Positions 9,135 to 16,559 of a DNA stretch of 16,693 bases are shown piece by piece. Below the pieces are notes generated by a model. It worked only from the letters and a program-made list of their open reading frames with translations, was not told the origin of the DNA and did not search any database. Location: the NCBI GenBank assembly GCA_001275005.1, contig JWZX01000433.1, positions 1 through 16,693 of the forward strand, written 5' to 3'. The position numbers and the translations under genes were made by a program. The number at the start of each line of letters is the position of its first letter. The first letter of the stretch is position 1. This DNA comes from Chrysochromulina tobinii (Eukaryota; Haptophyta; Prymnesiales; Chrysochromulinaceae).

Positions 9135-9944
9135 TCATTCGTCAAACCTGCCATCCATGCCGCCCACGGCCGTCTCCTTGCGAGGCGAACAGAGGCTCGT
9201 CGCTGCCACCGACGCTGCGAGCACGCCCGCGACCAGCACGACACCTCCGACGCATGGCAGCGCGACGATGCATGCACCACTGACGCCGCCGAGGCCGTCG
9301 ACGCGGTGGAGGAGCGTGGCGGCCGAGGCGAGCCAATGGAGGACGAGCATCGTACAAAGCAGGCCAGTCGCGCGGCGCGGGTACGCGGCCGTCCATCCGA
9401 TCAGCCCGAGCAGCACGTGCAGCAATCCGAATCCGAGGCACTGCAGCGCGTCGACCGCAAACGTCGAGAGCACTGAGCAGCTGGGCGTGTAGAGGGTGCC
9501 AGGCAAGAGCGCGCCGCCGAGCACGTCGCCGTACATGACGAGCGTCTGCATCAGGCCGGTGCCGATCGCGCTCGCGATGGCCGCCGGGACAAGCGATGCA
9601 CCGAGCGGCCGGCCCGCGGGCGGCGTCGGCTGCAGCCCGATGGCACGCAGGCCGTGAATGAGCCGCGCGTAGAGCACGTACGTGGCCCAACGGCTAAGTT
9701 CCTGCAAAATGCCACCATAAAGCACGAGCAGCCACAGCTCGTCGCGAAATGGCACGAGCGCCCACCAGATGATTGCGATGACGAGGATGGCACACAGCCA
9801 CACGAAGGCGGCGCCGATGGTGAGGATGACGAGCTCAGGCTGCTTGGCGACGACGGTGACGATGAGCACTGCATACGGCGCGAACGCAGCCGCGAGCACG
9901 CCCGAGAAGGAGAGCACGGAGGCGGAAGACGCCCGAGAGGGCAT
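9135..9944 (-). CDS. APH1: APH-1 family protein, gamma-secretase subunit
   Basis: A single exon of 269 residues, close to human APH-1A (about 265). The first ATG (9944-9942) gives MPSRASSASV and then membrane segments. APH-1 is the seven-pass scaffold of gamma-secretase, the intramembrane protease built with presenilin, nicastrin and PEN-2, which acts in endomembranes and the plasma membrane. Roughly seven hydrophobic segments are visible. Family features include FAPYAVLIVTVV in TM1, the LQELSRWATYVLY stretch matching the conserved QE-x-x-R-x-x-YY block, and a LLPG turn after TM4. The two conserved membrane histidines are present, in LLHVLLG and LVLHWLAS. The TM4 GxxxGxxxG packing motif is degenerate (IASAIGTGLMQT). 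No introns are needed, in contrast to several neighbours. The assignment rests on spaced conserved blocks across the whole protein and is fairly secure. Confidence 0.85.
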   Translation of the reverse strand: MPSRASSASVLSFSGVLAAAFAPYAVLIVTVVAKQPELVILTIGAAFVWLCAILVIAIIWWALVPFRDELWLLVLYGGILQELSRWATYVLYARLIHGLRAIGLQPTPPAGRPLGASLVPAAIASAIGTGLMQTLVMYGDVLGGALLPGTLYTPSCSVLSTFAVDALQCLGFGLLHVLLGLIGWTAAYPRRATGLLCTMLVLHWLASAATLLHRVDGLGGVSGACIVALPCVGGVVLVAGVLAASVAATSLCSPRKETAVGGMDGRFDE

Positions 9945-10320
9945 TGCACCTCGGCTGCGGAAAACCACAACAAGTCAAGTCAAGTCAAGGTCAAGTCAAC
10001 TTGCCTGTTTTCCCGGGATTATTGGCGCACTGCGGAGTCTCTGCGGTTCAAAAACACCAACCGGTAAGATAGTGACCACGCAATTTGTGACCACCCCACG
10101 GAAAAGGAACTCCCAAGCAGGACACACACCATCGCTGTCACGCTGTGGTGATCTTCTGCTCGTCGAGGAGACATCGGAAGACGCTGTCAGGCCCTGGCGT
10201 CACACTGTCGCATGGGCCGCCGTGGTCAGTCACGACCTCTTCGAGGCTCTTCGAGGATGGATCGGAAGACCGGATCATCGCCGCCGTTGCTCCCTGCGCG
10301 GCATGCCGGCACACGTATAC
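9945..10320. promoter_or_regulatory. Intergenic region: APH-1 upstream region and 3' flank of phosphoserine phosphatase
   Basis: These 376 bp contain the CAAGT pentamer array described separately, close to the APH-1 start. They also hold short direct repeats (GTGACCAC near 10072 and 10086; CTCTTCGAGG near 10230-10250). Just upstream of the APH-1 ATG, on the sense strand, TGGTTTTCCGCAG resembles a 3' splice site, so a 5'-UTR intron is possible. No coding exon was recognised. Confidence 0.35.
9971..10002. repeat. CAAGT/TCAAG pentamer array upstream of APH-1
   Basis: Plus strand CAAGT x3, then CAAGG, TCAAGT and CAACTTG, ending 27 nt upstream of the APH-1 ATG. On the APH-1 sense strand it reads as tandem TTGAC. 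The same array occurs at a similar distance upstream of the neighbouring phosphoserine phosphatase gene. Confidence 0.8.
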
Positions 10321-11441
10321 TCACTTCTTGAGGACGTCTATCATGTCCTGGAAGCTAAGCACGAACCAGTCGGCGCCAGCCTTCACCTTTTCGCGCACGG
10401 CGATGCCGCCGAAGCCGATGAACGCATCTGCACCACCCTCAATGTCGCGCGCCTCCATGTCTGTCGCGCCGTCCCCGATCATGACGACCGTCTTGTACCC
10501 GCGCTGTGCCTTCAGATCGGCGACCACCTGCAAACAAGACGCCATCGGGGCACCATGGCACACACTCAGACGGCACTCGGACAGCACTCGGACAGCACTC
10601 GGACAGCACTCGGACAGCACTCGGACAGATCTCGGACAGATCTCGGACAGCACTCGGACAGATCTCGGACAGATCTCGGACAGCGCACACACTCAGACGG
10701 CACTCGGACAGCACTCGGACATCGTCGCGCGGCCATACAAGGCACCAGCACCAGCAGCGGCACCGGCACCGATCGGGTCGGCGACCCACCTTTGCCTTGC
10801 CACCCGCACGCGAAGTCGGTTCGGAATCAAGGTGGCCTTTGAAGCTGCCGTCGGCGTTGAAGAGGAGCGTATTTGCGTAGATGTCCGTCTTCGCCACGTT
10901 GACCTGCGCCGCGATGGGCTCAATGAACTGACGGAAGCCTGCGAGGGAAGCCGCGCCGTGGAAGCCTCTTGAGAATTGCGAGGCACGGGAAACATAGATA
11001 TAGGGAGTTTTGCGTTTGCCGCCGCGGGCGATTCGCGCACGCACCGCCCGACACAAAGTAGACGTGCTGGCCGCGTGAGTGCAACACCGCGATCAGGTCC
11101 GCAACGCCATCTGTGAGCTTCAGCGGCTCCTCGGCAAGCATACTCGTCACCTGCTGCTGCGAGGGCTTCATTGCGCTGAGGCGGAGCGCGAGGGCCTCGT
11201 GGAACGGCATCGAACCGCCCATCGCTTGCGCGGTCAGCGCCGCAACCTTGTCACCGCAGCCGAGGTAGGCGGCGAGGTCGTCGATGCCCTCGGACGTGAC
11301 AACGGTGCTGTCGACGTCGAAGCAGACAGCCTGAGCAGTGCGTAGCGCGGTCTGCGCGTGCGCGACGCGCAGCCCGACGCTCGTGCTCATCGCGAGCGCG
11401 CCGCAGCGGAAGGCCGACGCTCTTTGGAACAAAACCTGCAT
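10321..11441 (-). CDS. serB: Phosphoserine phosphatase (SerB/PSPH type), three exons
   Basis: The spliced CDS is 11441-11045, 10938-10790 and 10527-10321, 753 nt or 250 residues (human PSPH about 225). Introns are 11044-10939 (106 nt, phase 1) and 10789-10528 (262 nt, phase 0), both GT-AG. The enzyme hydrolyses L-3-phosphoserine to L-serine, the last step of the phosphorylated serine pathway. HAD motifs are all present: I, CFDVDSTVV with nucleophile Asp42 and Asp44; II, FVSGGF with Ser131 spanning the first splice junction; III, SRAGGKAK; IV, MIGDGATDMEA with Asp201 and Asp205. Substrate-pocket blocks EGIDDLA and AMGGSMPF also match. The 36 residues before the HAD domain (MQVLFQRASAFRCGAL...) are Arg-rich, low in acidic residues and may be an organelle transit peptide. 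Met18 is an alternative cytosolic start. Splicing is confirmed by the continuity of SGGFRQF and GGKAKVVADLK with the family. Confidence 0.95.
10528..10789 (-). other. Phosphoserine phosphatase intron 2, mostly minisatellite
   Basis: The donor is AAG|GTGGGT and the acceptor TTTGCAG|GTGGTC. More than half of the 262 nt is an 11-bp tandem repeat. The first 12 intron bases (GTGGGTCGCCGA) copy the first 11 bases of exon 3 (GTGGTCGCCGA) apart from one extra G, so the sequence after AG is duplicated at both junctions. Confidence 0.93.
10574..10722. repeat. 11-bp minisatellite CACTCGGACAG / ATCTCGGACAG inside an intron
   Basis: Ten contiguous 11-bp units run from 10574 to 10683 on the plus strand: five CAC-type units, then ATC, ATC, CAC, ATC, ATC. 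A 17-bp spacer and two more units (10701-10722) follow. The 15-mer CACACACTCAGACGG precedes both blocks (10559-10573 and 10686-10700), giving a higher-order repeat of 127 bp. Units differ only in their first three bases, which suggests recent expansion. Confidence 0.97.
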
Positions 11442-12142
11442 TTCCTCACGTTCACGTTCTCGCGTCAACTCGAGTCAAGTCAAGTCAAGCTTCCGGAGCA
11501 CATTCGATAGGCTTCCGTCTGGTTGTTTGTAGTTTATGTATAGACTTGACTTGATCTCGCAAGACGCACGACCACAGACAGGTCGTCAGGTCCCGTGGAG
11601 ACACAACGTTGAGGGCACGGTGTGCGGCGCACACGCACACGCAGACACCAACACGCCGCACACAAACACAGATACCAGGAGATACCGGGAAGAACAGACA
11701 CAAAAGAGGGCCCGGGCGAGAGACCGGGAGTGTCAACTAGGTGCATTTCCTCGGAGGCGCGCGACCCTGTGAAAGGGCAAAATGGGGAAGGGGGGAGGGC
11801 CTCCGTCGCGAGATGATTGTGAACGAGCTGAGTTCCGTGAAGGCCCGGCGGTGAGTATGTATTTATGTCGAAGTACGAAGACCGTCAATTTGTCTACAAT
11901 GCACGCGACAAGGCGACATCGGACATGGGACATCGGACACCGCACTCCGCTCGAGACCTACACCTCACACACGCAAGATGATGCGAGATGATAGCGAGAT
12001 GATGATGCGTGCAAAGTTTCCCATGATTCATGAAGTTTACCGACCATCCACACACCGTGAGACTCCACGCACACTAACAATAAAGCTCTGTACACCTCAG
12101 CACTATATGCACCCACAAATCGTCTCCACCCCGGCGCTCTTT
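11442..12142. promoter_or_regulatory. Intergenic region: phosphoserine phosphatase upstream region and 3' flank of the AFAP protein gene
   Basis: No gene is supported in these 701 bp. They hold the TCAAG array (11464-11492) with an inverted partner GACTTGACTTGA at 11543-11554, a CA-rich stretch (11627-11680), a repeated GACATCGGACA (about 11921-11946) and GATGATGCGAGATGA-type short repeats (11978-12008). An AATAAA at 12079-12084 is on the plus strand, opposite to the nearby gene. No terminator was recognised. Confidence 0.35.
11464..11492. repeat. TCAAG pentamer array upstream of phosphoserine phosphatase
   Basis: Plus strand GTCAACTCGAGTCAAG followed by TCAAG units, starting 23 nt upstream of the ATG. 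It closely resembles the array upstream of APH-1 in composition and spacing, including a terminal GTCAAC element. Confidence 0.8.
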
Positions 12143-13378
12143 CTACCAGAACAGCGGGATCTCGAAGCCAGCGTTCTTCAGCACGGTGTCCGCCTCGTAG
12201 GCCACTTGGACCATCTGGGAATCGTAGACCTTCTCAGGACCTCCGCGCGGTCGTGCCCGGATGTCCTGCCCAAGCAGCGGCTGCAGCTGCCCGTAGAGCA
12301 GCACGTCGTGGAGCGCCGCCAGATGCTGCACCGCTGGGTTGTACGCCTTGAAGCCATGGCGAGAGGCCTGGCAGTAGGTGCAGCCCAACCGGCGGACGAG
12401 GGCGAGCGCCGCCTCGGGCTCGGCCTCGAGCTCGGCGAGCAGACGACGCGCCGTCTCGGGCGGCTCGTTGCCCATCGCCGGATTAGGCAACTCGAGGAGA
12501 GCTGCCAGCGCGGTGATGCCGCTGTCCGCTGCAAACGGCGCGGACTCGATCGCGGCTCGTACAGCCGCGAGCTCGCGCAGCTTGTTCTGCGCCTGGTCCG
12601 CCACGGCCGCGACGTTGAGCTTGGCTTTCCACGCCGACATCGCGGCGATCGTCACAAACCAGAACGCAAAGGCTGCCATCGGGGTGTCGCCACTCGCCTC
12701 GAGGACTGCCGAAGGCGCGGGCGGCCTGCCCTGCACGTACTGCGCCAGCACGCCGCCAAGCCGACCCTCAGCAGCCCCCACCTCCTTGAATAATGGCGTG
12801 TCAAACAGCTGCGCCGACTTGACGGCGCGCGCTCGCGCGTCCCGCAGGGTGGCCGCGCGGCGCGTGTCGCCAGTGTTGTCGGCGCGGAGCATGTCGGCAG
12901 TGAGGCGGTAGAAGAAGCGGTAGTCGAGCAGGTCGCGATTGGCCTGAACAAACATCTCCAACGCGTCGCCTTCCGTCCCACCAGCTGCGGCAAGCAGGGC
13001 GGCGAGGACGCTCTCGTAGGTTGGCGACGCAGCCAGGGAGCCCACGCGTTGGTTTGCGAGCACCTCCCGCGAGGCGAGCTGGAAGACGGGCTCGCACCCC
13101 GCGAGGACCGTCATCACAGTGCTCCCGACGGCTGTCATTGTGCCCCCGACGGTCTCATCGTCACCCTGAGAGACTGCATCGTCGGCGCCCCTGTCATCGC
13201 TGCCCTTTCGCTTCGTCTTTCCTTTTGCAGCAACCTCCTTCTTCTTCTTGATGGCCATCAGGCACGGTAACGCACGAGAGGCGGCTGGCCTCTTCAGCAA
13301 CTCAATGGCATTCGTCGGGGCGAATGCGGCCGCATGCTCGAGGAGCAGGAACACGACCACGAACTGACGCGCACTCAT
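12143..13378 (-). CDS. Plastid-targeted protein of unknown function (AFAP leader)
   Basis: One exon, 411 residues, from the ATG at 13378-13376 to TAG. The first 18 or so residues are a hydrophobic signal peptide (ARQFVVVFLLLEH), and AAAFAP follows. Signal peptide plus a cleavage site next to Phe is the hallmark of nuclear-encoded plastid proteins in algae with red secondary plastids. Residues about 20-70 are basic and Ser/Thr-containing (KKKKEVAAKGKTKRK), compatible with a transit peptide. The mature part is mainly helical. Noticeable strings are ANRDLLDYRFFYRLTADMLR, a hydrophobic FAFWFVTIAAMSAW (possible single membrane contact), GCTYC (a CxxC) and a C-terminal AGFEIPLFW. No family is recognised and no function is offered. 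The frame stays open upstream to 14356, across the divergent synthetase gene, but the signal peptide fixes the start. Confidence 0.8.
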   Translation of the reverse strand: MSARQFVVVFLLLEHAAAFAPTNAIELLKRPAASRALPCLMAIKKKKEVAAKGKTKRKGSDDRGADDAVSQGDDETVGGTMTAVGSTVMTVLAGCEPVFQLASREVLANQRVGSLAASPTYESVLAALLAAAGGTEGDALEMFVQANRDLLDYRFFYRLTADMLRADNTGDTRRAATLRDARARAVKSAQLFDTPLFKEVGAAEGRLGGVLAQYVQGRPPAPSAVLEASGDTPMAAFAFWFVTIAAMSAWKAKLNVAAVADQAQNKLRELAAVRAAIESAPFAADSGITALAALLELPNPAMGNEPPETARRLLAELEAEPEAALALVRRLGCTYCQASRHGFKAYNPAVQHLAALHDVLLYGQLQPLLGQDIRARPRGGPEKVYDSQMVQVAYEADTVLKNAGFEIPLFW

Positions 13379-13577
13379 CACGAGGGCACACAATCGTATC
13401 TCGCGGCTTGAGATGCGCTGCCCCGTGTCGGCGTCTAGGTGCACAGGATGATCTAAGGTCTCACCGGAACGTACCAAACGTGGTGACGTCCAGGGCGGGG
13501 CGTCTTGCTTCGGTTTCAGTGTAGGGAACAGACGCGATCTCGCGGAGGGAGCTCTCCGCCTCGCAGGCCGGCGTGCT
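13379..13577. promoter_or_regulatory. 199-bp divergent promoter between the AFAP protein and glycyl-tRNA synthetase
   Basis: The two ATGs are only 199 bp apart on opposite strands, so both 5' leaders and promoters must share this interval. Visible elements are TGACGTC (13484-13490, CRE/bZIP-like), a GC box GGGCGGGG (13493-13500) and an inverted repeat GCGGAG-(6)-CTCCGC (13542-13559), which could form a hairpin in the synthetase leader. No TATA box is present. Co-regulation of two probably plastid-directed proteins is an inference from the layout. Confidence 0.6.
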
Positions 13578-15930
13578 ATGCTTCTTGTCCTCGCGATGTG
13601 CACGCTGCTCGGGAGCGTGAGTGGCGCACGCAACGCTGCGTCGCGCATCATGCAGCAGCGGGGGTTTGGTCTTTCCACCTCGCTGGCGATGGAGGATCGT
13701 GCGGCCGTCGTGCGAGCCGTTGGCCGCAGCCGCAGCCGCTTCCTCGCAAATGCTCGTGGCATGATCGTGCCAACCGTGGCGGAGGGCGTCTCCGCCGCAA
13801 AGATGACGGCGACGATGCCACTGTCCAATGCACCTGGCCCGTCGCTCGCCGAGCTCGAGGCGGCGGCCATCGAGGCCGAGGCGGCCGCGGCGGAGGCGGA
13901 GGCGGCCGCGGATGCCGCGGAGGCCGAGGCAAAGGCCGCCGCGCAGGCGCTGGCCCAGATGGAGGCGGCGGCGGGCGCGAGTGCCGGCGGCGCATCCGCG
14001 CTGGCGCTTGATGCGGCCGCGCTCGCCGATCTCGAGGCGCAGATTGCTGCGCAGGGCAACGTGGTGCGCGAGCTCAAGACGGCGCTCAAGGATGGTAAGG
14101 CGGAGAAGGCGGCGGTGGACGCGGCGGTTGGGGTTCTAGTCGCGCTGAAGGCGAAGCTGCCGGCCGAGGCGGCGGTGGCCGCGCCCAAGAGCAAGAAGGA
14201 GACCAAAGCCGCCGCCCCGGCCGCCGCCCCGACCGCCGCCCCGACCGCCGCCCCGGCCGCCCCGACCGCGAGCGCGCCGGCGACGGTTGGCGGCGATGGC
14301 GGACTCGCGGTCTCGATTGACGACGTCATTAACGTGTGCAAGCGGCGCGGGATCATCTTCCAGTCCAGCGAGGTGTACGGCGGGTACGCGGGCTTCTGGG
14401 ACTACGGCCCCCTGGGCGTCGAGCTGCGCGCCAACATCAAGCAGGCATGGTGGCGCGACATGGTCCATCGGAGAGATGACGTGGTTGGCCTCGACTCCTC
14501 CATCATCGGCTCGCCCAAGATTTGGAAGGCCTCAGGGCATATCGACGGCTTCTCGGACCCGATGGTAGACTGCCGGACGTCCAAGCTGCGCTTCCGTGCC
14601 GATCAACTCTTTTGGTCACGCGCCGAAGTCGATGGGCAGCTCCTCGGGTACGTTTCGCTGCTCGAGACGGATGACATGGATGAGCTCGTGCTCGAGGCGG
14701 CGACCAAGCTGCAGCGCAAGGCGGGGCTGCGTGGCACTCTGAGCTGCACGCCGGTCAAGGACTTTACCGAGGCCAGCGACGAGGAGCAGTCCCTCGTCCC
14801 CTCGCCCGCTACGGGCGAAGCAGGCTCCCTCACGCCGCCGCGCGCCTTCAACTTGATGTTCCAAACGAACGTTGGAGCCATGGTCGACCAATCGTCGGTC
14901 GCGTACCTCCGGCCGGAGACTGCGCAGGGCATCTTCACGAACTTCAAGAACGTGGTCGCGACGGGGCGCGTCAAGGTGCTCCCATCGAATGATCTCCGAT
15001 GACCTCGGATGACCTCGGATGACCTCGGATGACCTTCGATGACCTCCGATGACCTCTGATGACCTCTGATGACCTCGGCTGACCTCTGATGACGGCGGGC
15101 GCGTGCAGGTGCCCTTTGGGATCGCGCAGATCGGGAAGGCCTTCCGCAACGAGATCACACCTCGTAACTTCATCTTCCGCTCGCGAGAGTTCGAGCAGAT
15201 GGAGATTGAGTACTTCATCGACGACCAGGACGCCACCTGGCCCGTCGAGCACGAGCGCTGGCTGCAGACTATGTGGAACTGGCTCAAGTCGATCGGGCTG
15301 CGCGAGGACCTGATGGCGCGCGACGTGCACGAGAGTCACAAGCTCGCCCACTACGCGCGCGCTTGCACCGACATCATGTTCACATTCCCATTCGGGACCC
15401 AGGAGCTCATGGGCTGTGCGGCGCGCGGCAACTTCGACCTGACGCAGCACGCGGCCGCCTCCGGCAAGTCGATGGAGTACTTCGATGACGAAACCAAGGC
15501 CAAATACGTGCCCCACGTCATCGAACCCTCGATTGGCGTCGACCGTCTCATGCTGGCCGTCCTGTGCTCAGCCTACGCGGAAGATGAGGTGGGCGGGGAG
15601 AAGCGCTCTGTGCTCAAGCTCCATCCCCGCCTCGCGCCGATCAAGGCAGCGGTGCTCCCGCTGGTCAAGAACAAGCCCGAGCTCGTCGAGAAGGCGCAGG
15701 CGATCTACAAGCGTCTCCAGCGGCGCTACTACGTGACGTACGATGACTCCGGCCAGATTGGTCGGCGCTACCGGCGCATGGACGAGGTGGGGACGCCGTA
15801 TTGCATCACGGTCGACTTCGAGACCCTAGAGGACGACAGCGTCACCATCCGCGAGCGTGACTCGACGCTGCAGCGCCGTATCAAGCTGCCCGAGCTCCTC
15901 GAGTTCCTCGAGGAGCAGATCGATGCCTAG
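13578..15930 (+). CDS. glyS: Glycyl-tRNA synthetase, bacterial-type alpha2 core with N-terminal leader and WHEP domain; two exons
   Basis: Spliced 13578-14975 and 15109-15930, 739 residues. It attaches glycine to tRNA-Gly with ATP (class II synthetase). Residues 1-16 ([16 protein letters not shown]) look like a signal peptide and are followed by a basic, Ser/Arg-rich stretch, consistent with a plastid leader; Met25 is a possible alternative start for a mitochondrial or cytosolic form. An alanine-rich coiled coil (about 90-130) leads to a WHEP domain (about 149-195, [13 protein letters not shown] and [14 protein letters not shown]) and a Pro/Ala linker. The core begins near residue 246 ([17 protein letters not shown]). 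Motif 2 is [10 protein letters not shown] (478-487), preceded by RPETAQGIF. Motif 3 is EPSIGVDR (605-612). The anticodon-binding domain ([10 protein letters not shown] ... [14 protein letters not shown]) ends the protein. The short inter-motif regions and [20 protein letters not shown] match bacterial alpha2 enzymes rather than the cytosolic eukaryotic type. Function is secure; destination is inferred. Confidence 0.95.
14976..15108 (+). other. Glycyl-tRNA synthetase intron, mostly minisatellite (133 nt, phase 0)
   Basis: The donor is GTCAAG|GTGCTC and the acceptor GTGCAG|GTGCCC. Splicing joins GRVK to [10 protein letters not shown], exactly as in homologues. The 16-mer GGGCGCGTcaAGGTGC around the donor (14964-14979) recurs as GGGCGCGTgcAGGTGC around the acceptor (15097-15112): 14 of 16 bases match, at an offset equal to the intron length. 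Confidence 0.95.
14991..15090 (+). repeat. 10-bp minisatellite GACCTCGGAT x10 inside an intron
   Basis: Ten units of exactly 10 bp fill 100 of the 133 intron bases. Variants are GATCTCCGAT, GACCTTCGAT, GACCTCCGAT, GACCTCTGAT and GACCTCGGCT. The array sits between the duplicated splice-site segments. Translation into it meets a TGA within a few codons of the donor, so it cannot be coding. Confidence 0.98.
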
Positions 15931-16000
15931 TGAGGCAGCTCCTCGGACCTGGCACGATCTCGAATCCGAGCTGCTCGAGGCACTGGAAATGCCCCTCTGA

Positions 16001-16049
16001 GATCTGCTGAGTCTGCTGCGATCTGCTGCGATCTGCTGCGATCTGCGGC
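16001..16049 (+). repeat. 10-bp tandem repeat GATCTGCTGC x5, downstream of the synthetase stop
   Basis: Units start at 16001, 16011 (9 bp), 16020, 16030 and 16040, with the last unit ending GCGGC. The array begins about 70 bp after the stop codon, in the presumed 3' untranslated region. The unit length equals that of the intronic array in the same gene. Confidence 0.9.
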
Positions 16050-16543
16050 GCACGCCGTGCACTTTGAGTGAGGTCTGACGGCGAGAAAGCCGCGGCTGCC
16101 CGCCCTCGTCGCGTGTAGCGTGCAAGGTGCATGCCACATGGCGCTTCATACTACGTACACGTCGAAACACGTGCAAGGCCGAACACGCAACAGGCCAACA
16201 CCAGCACCGGATCCGGAACAGGGCGGACACGCGGTGTGCCGTGTCGTGTGCTGCGTCGGTATGCGGTGAACGGTCGGTGTACGGCGAGCGAGACCGCTGA
16301 GACCGCGAGACGCAGAGACGGCAACCTAGAACCGTTGACGCTCATGCGAGCTGCGAGACGCGCCACGCGACGTCGCTCGTCGGGACGCCGAGACCGGCGC
16401 CGGCGCGGTGTGATCACGGTGGCTGTGCGGGGCCGCTGCGCGCACACCGGTCTCGGTCCAACCTCCGGACGGGACGCCACCGCGGACTCGATCTCGGAGC
16501 GCGAGGAGCCGGACCGGACGGACGGCGGTCTGACTGCTCTGTC

Positions 16544-16559
16544 CTCCGGACGTCCGGAG
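16544..16559. repeat. Perfect 16-bp palindrome CTCCGGACGTCCGGAG
   Basis: The sequence is its own reverse complement over 16 bases, with an ACGT core. It could be a dimeric transcription-factor (bZIP-like) site or a cruciform. It stands in non-coding DNA, and no gene is identified next to it inside the window. Confidence 0.75.

Noticed and set aside
12079-12084. AATAAA as a polyadenylation signal
   Set aside because: It is on the plus strand, while the adjacent gene ends on the minus strand, and no plus-strand gene ends here.
13379-14356. Upstream extension of the AFAP protein frame across the synthetase gene
   Set aside because: The alanine-rich extension is the antisense of the synthetase N-terminal region. 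The internal ATG at 13378 gives a proper signal peptide, so the extension is a shadow.
10574-15090. Short direct repeats as CRISPR arrays
   Set aside because: Units of 10-11 bp without spacers, inside spliceosomal introns of eukaryotic genes. They are minisatellites.
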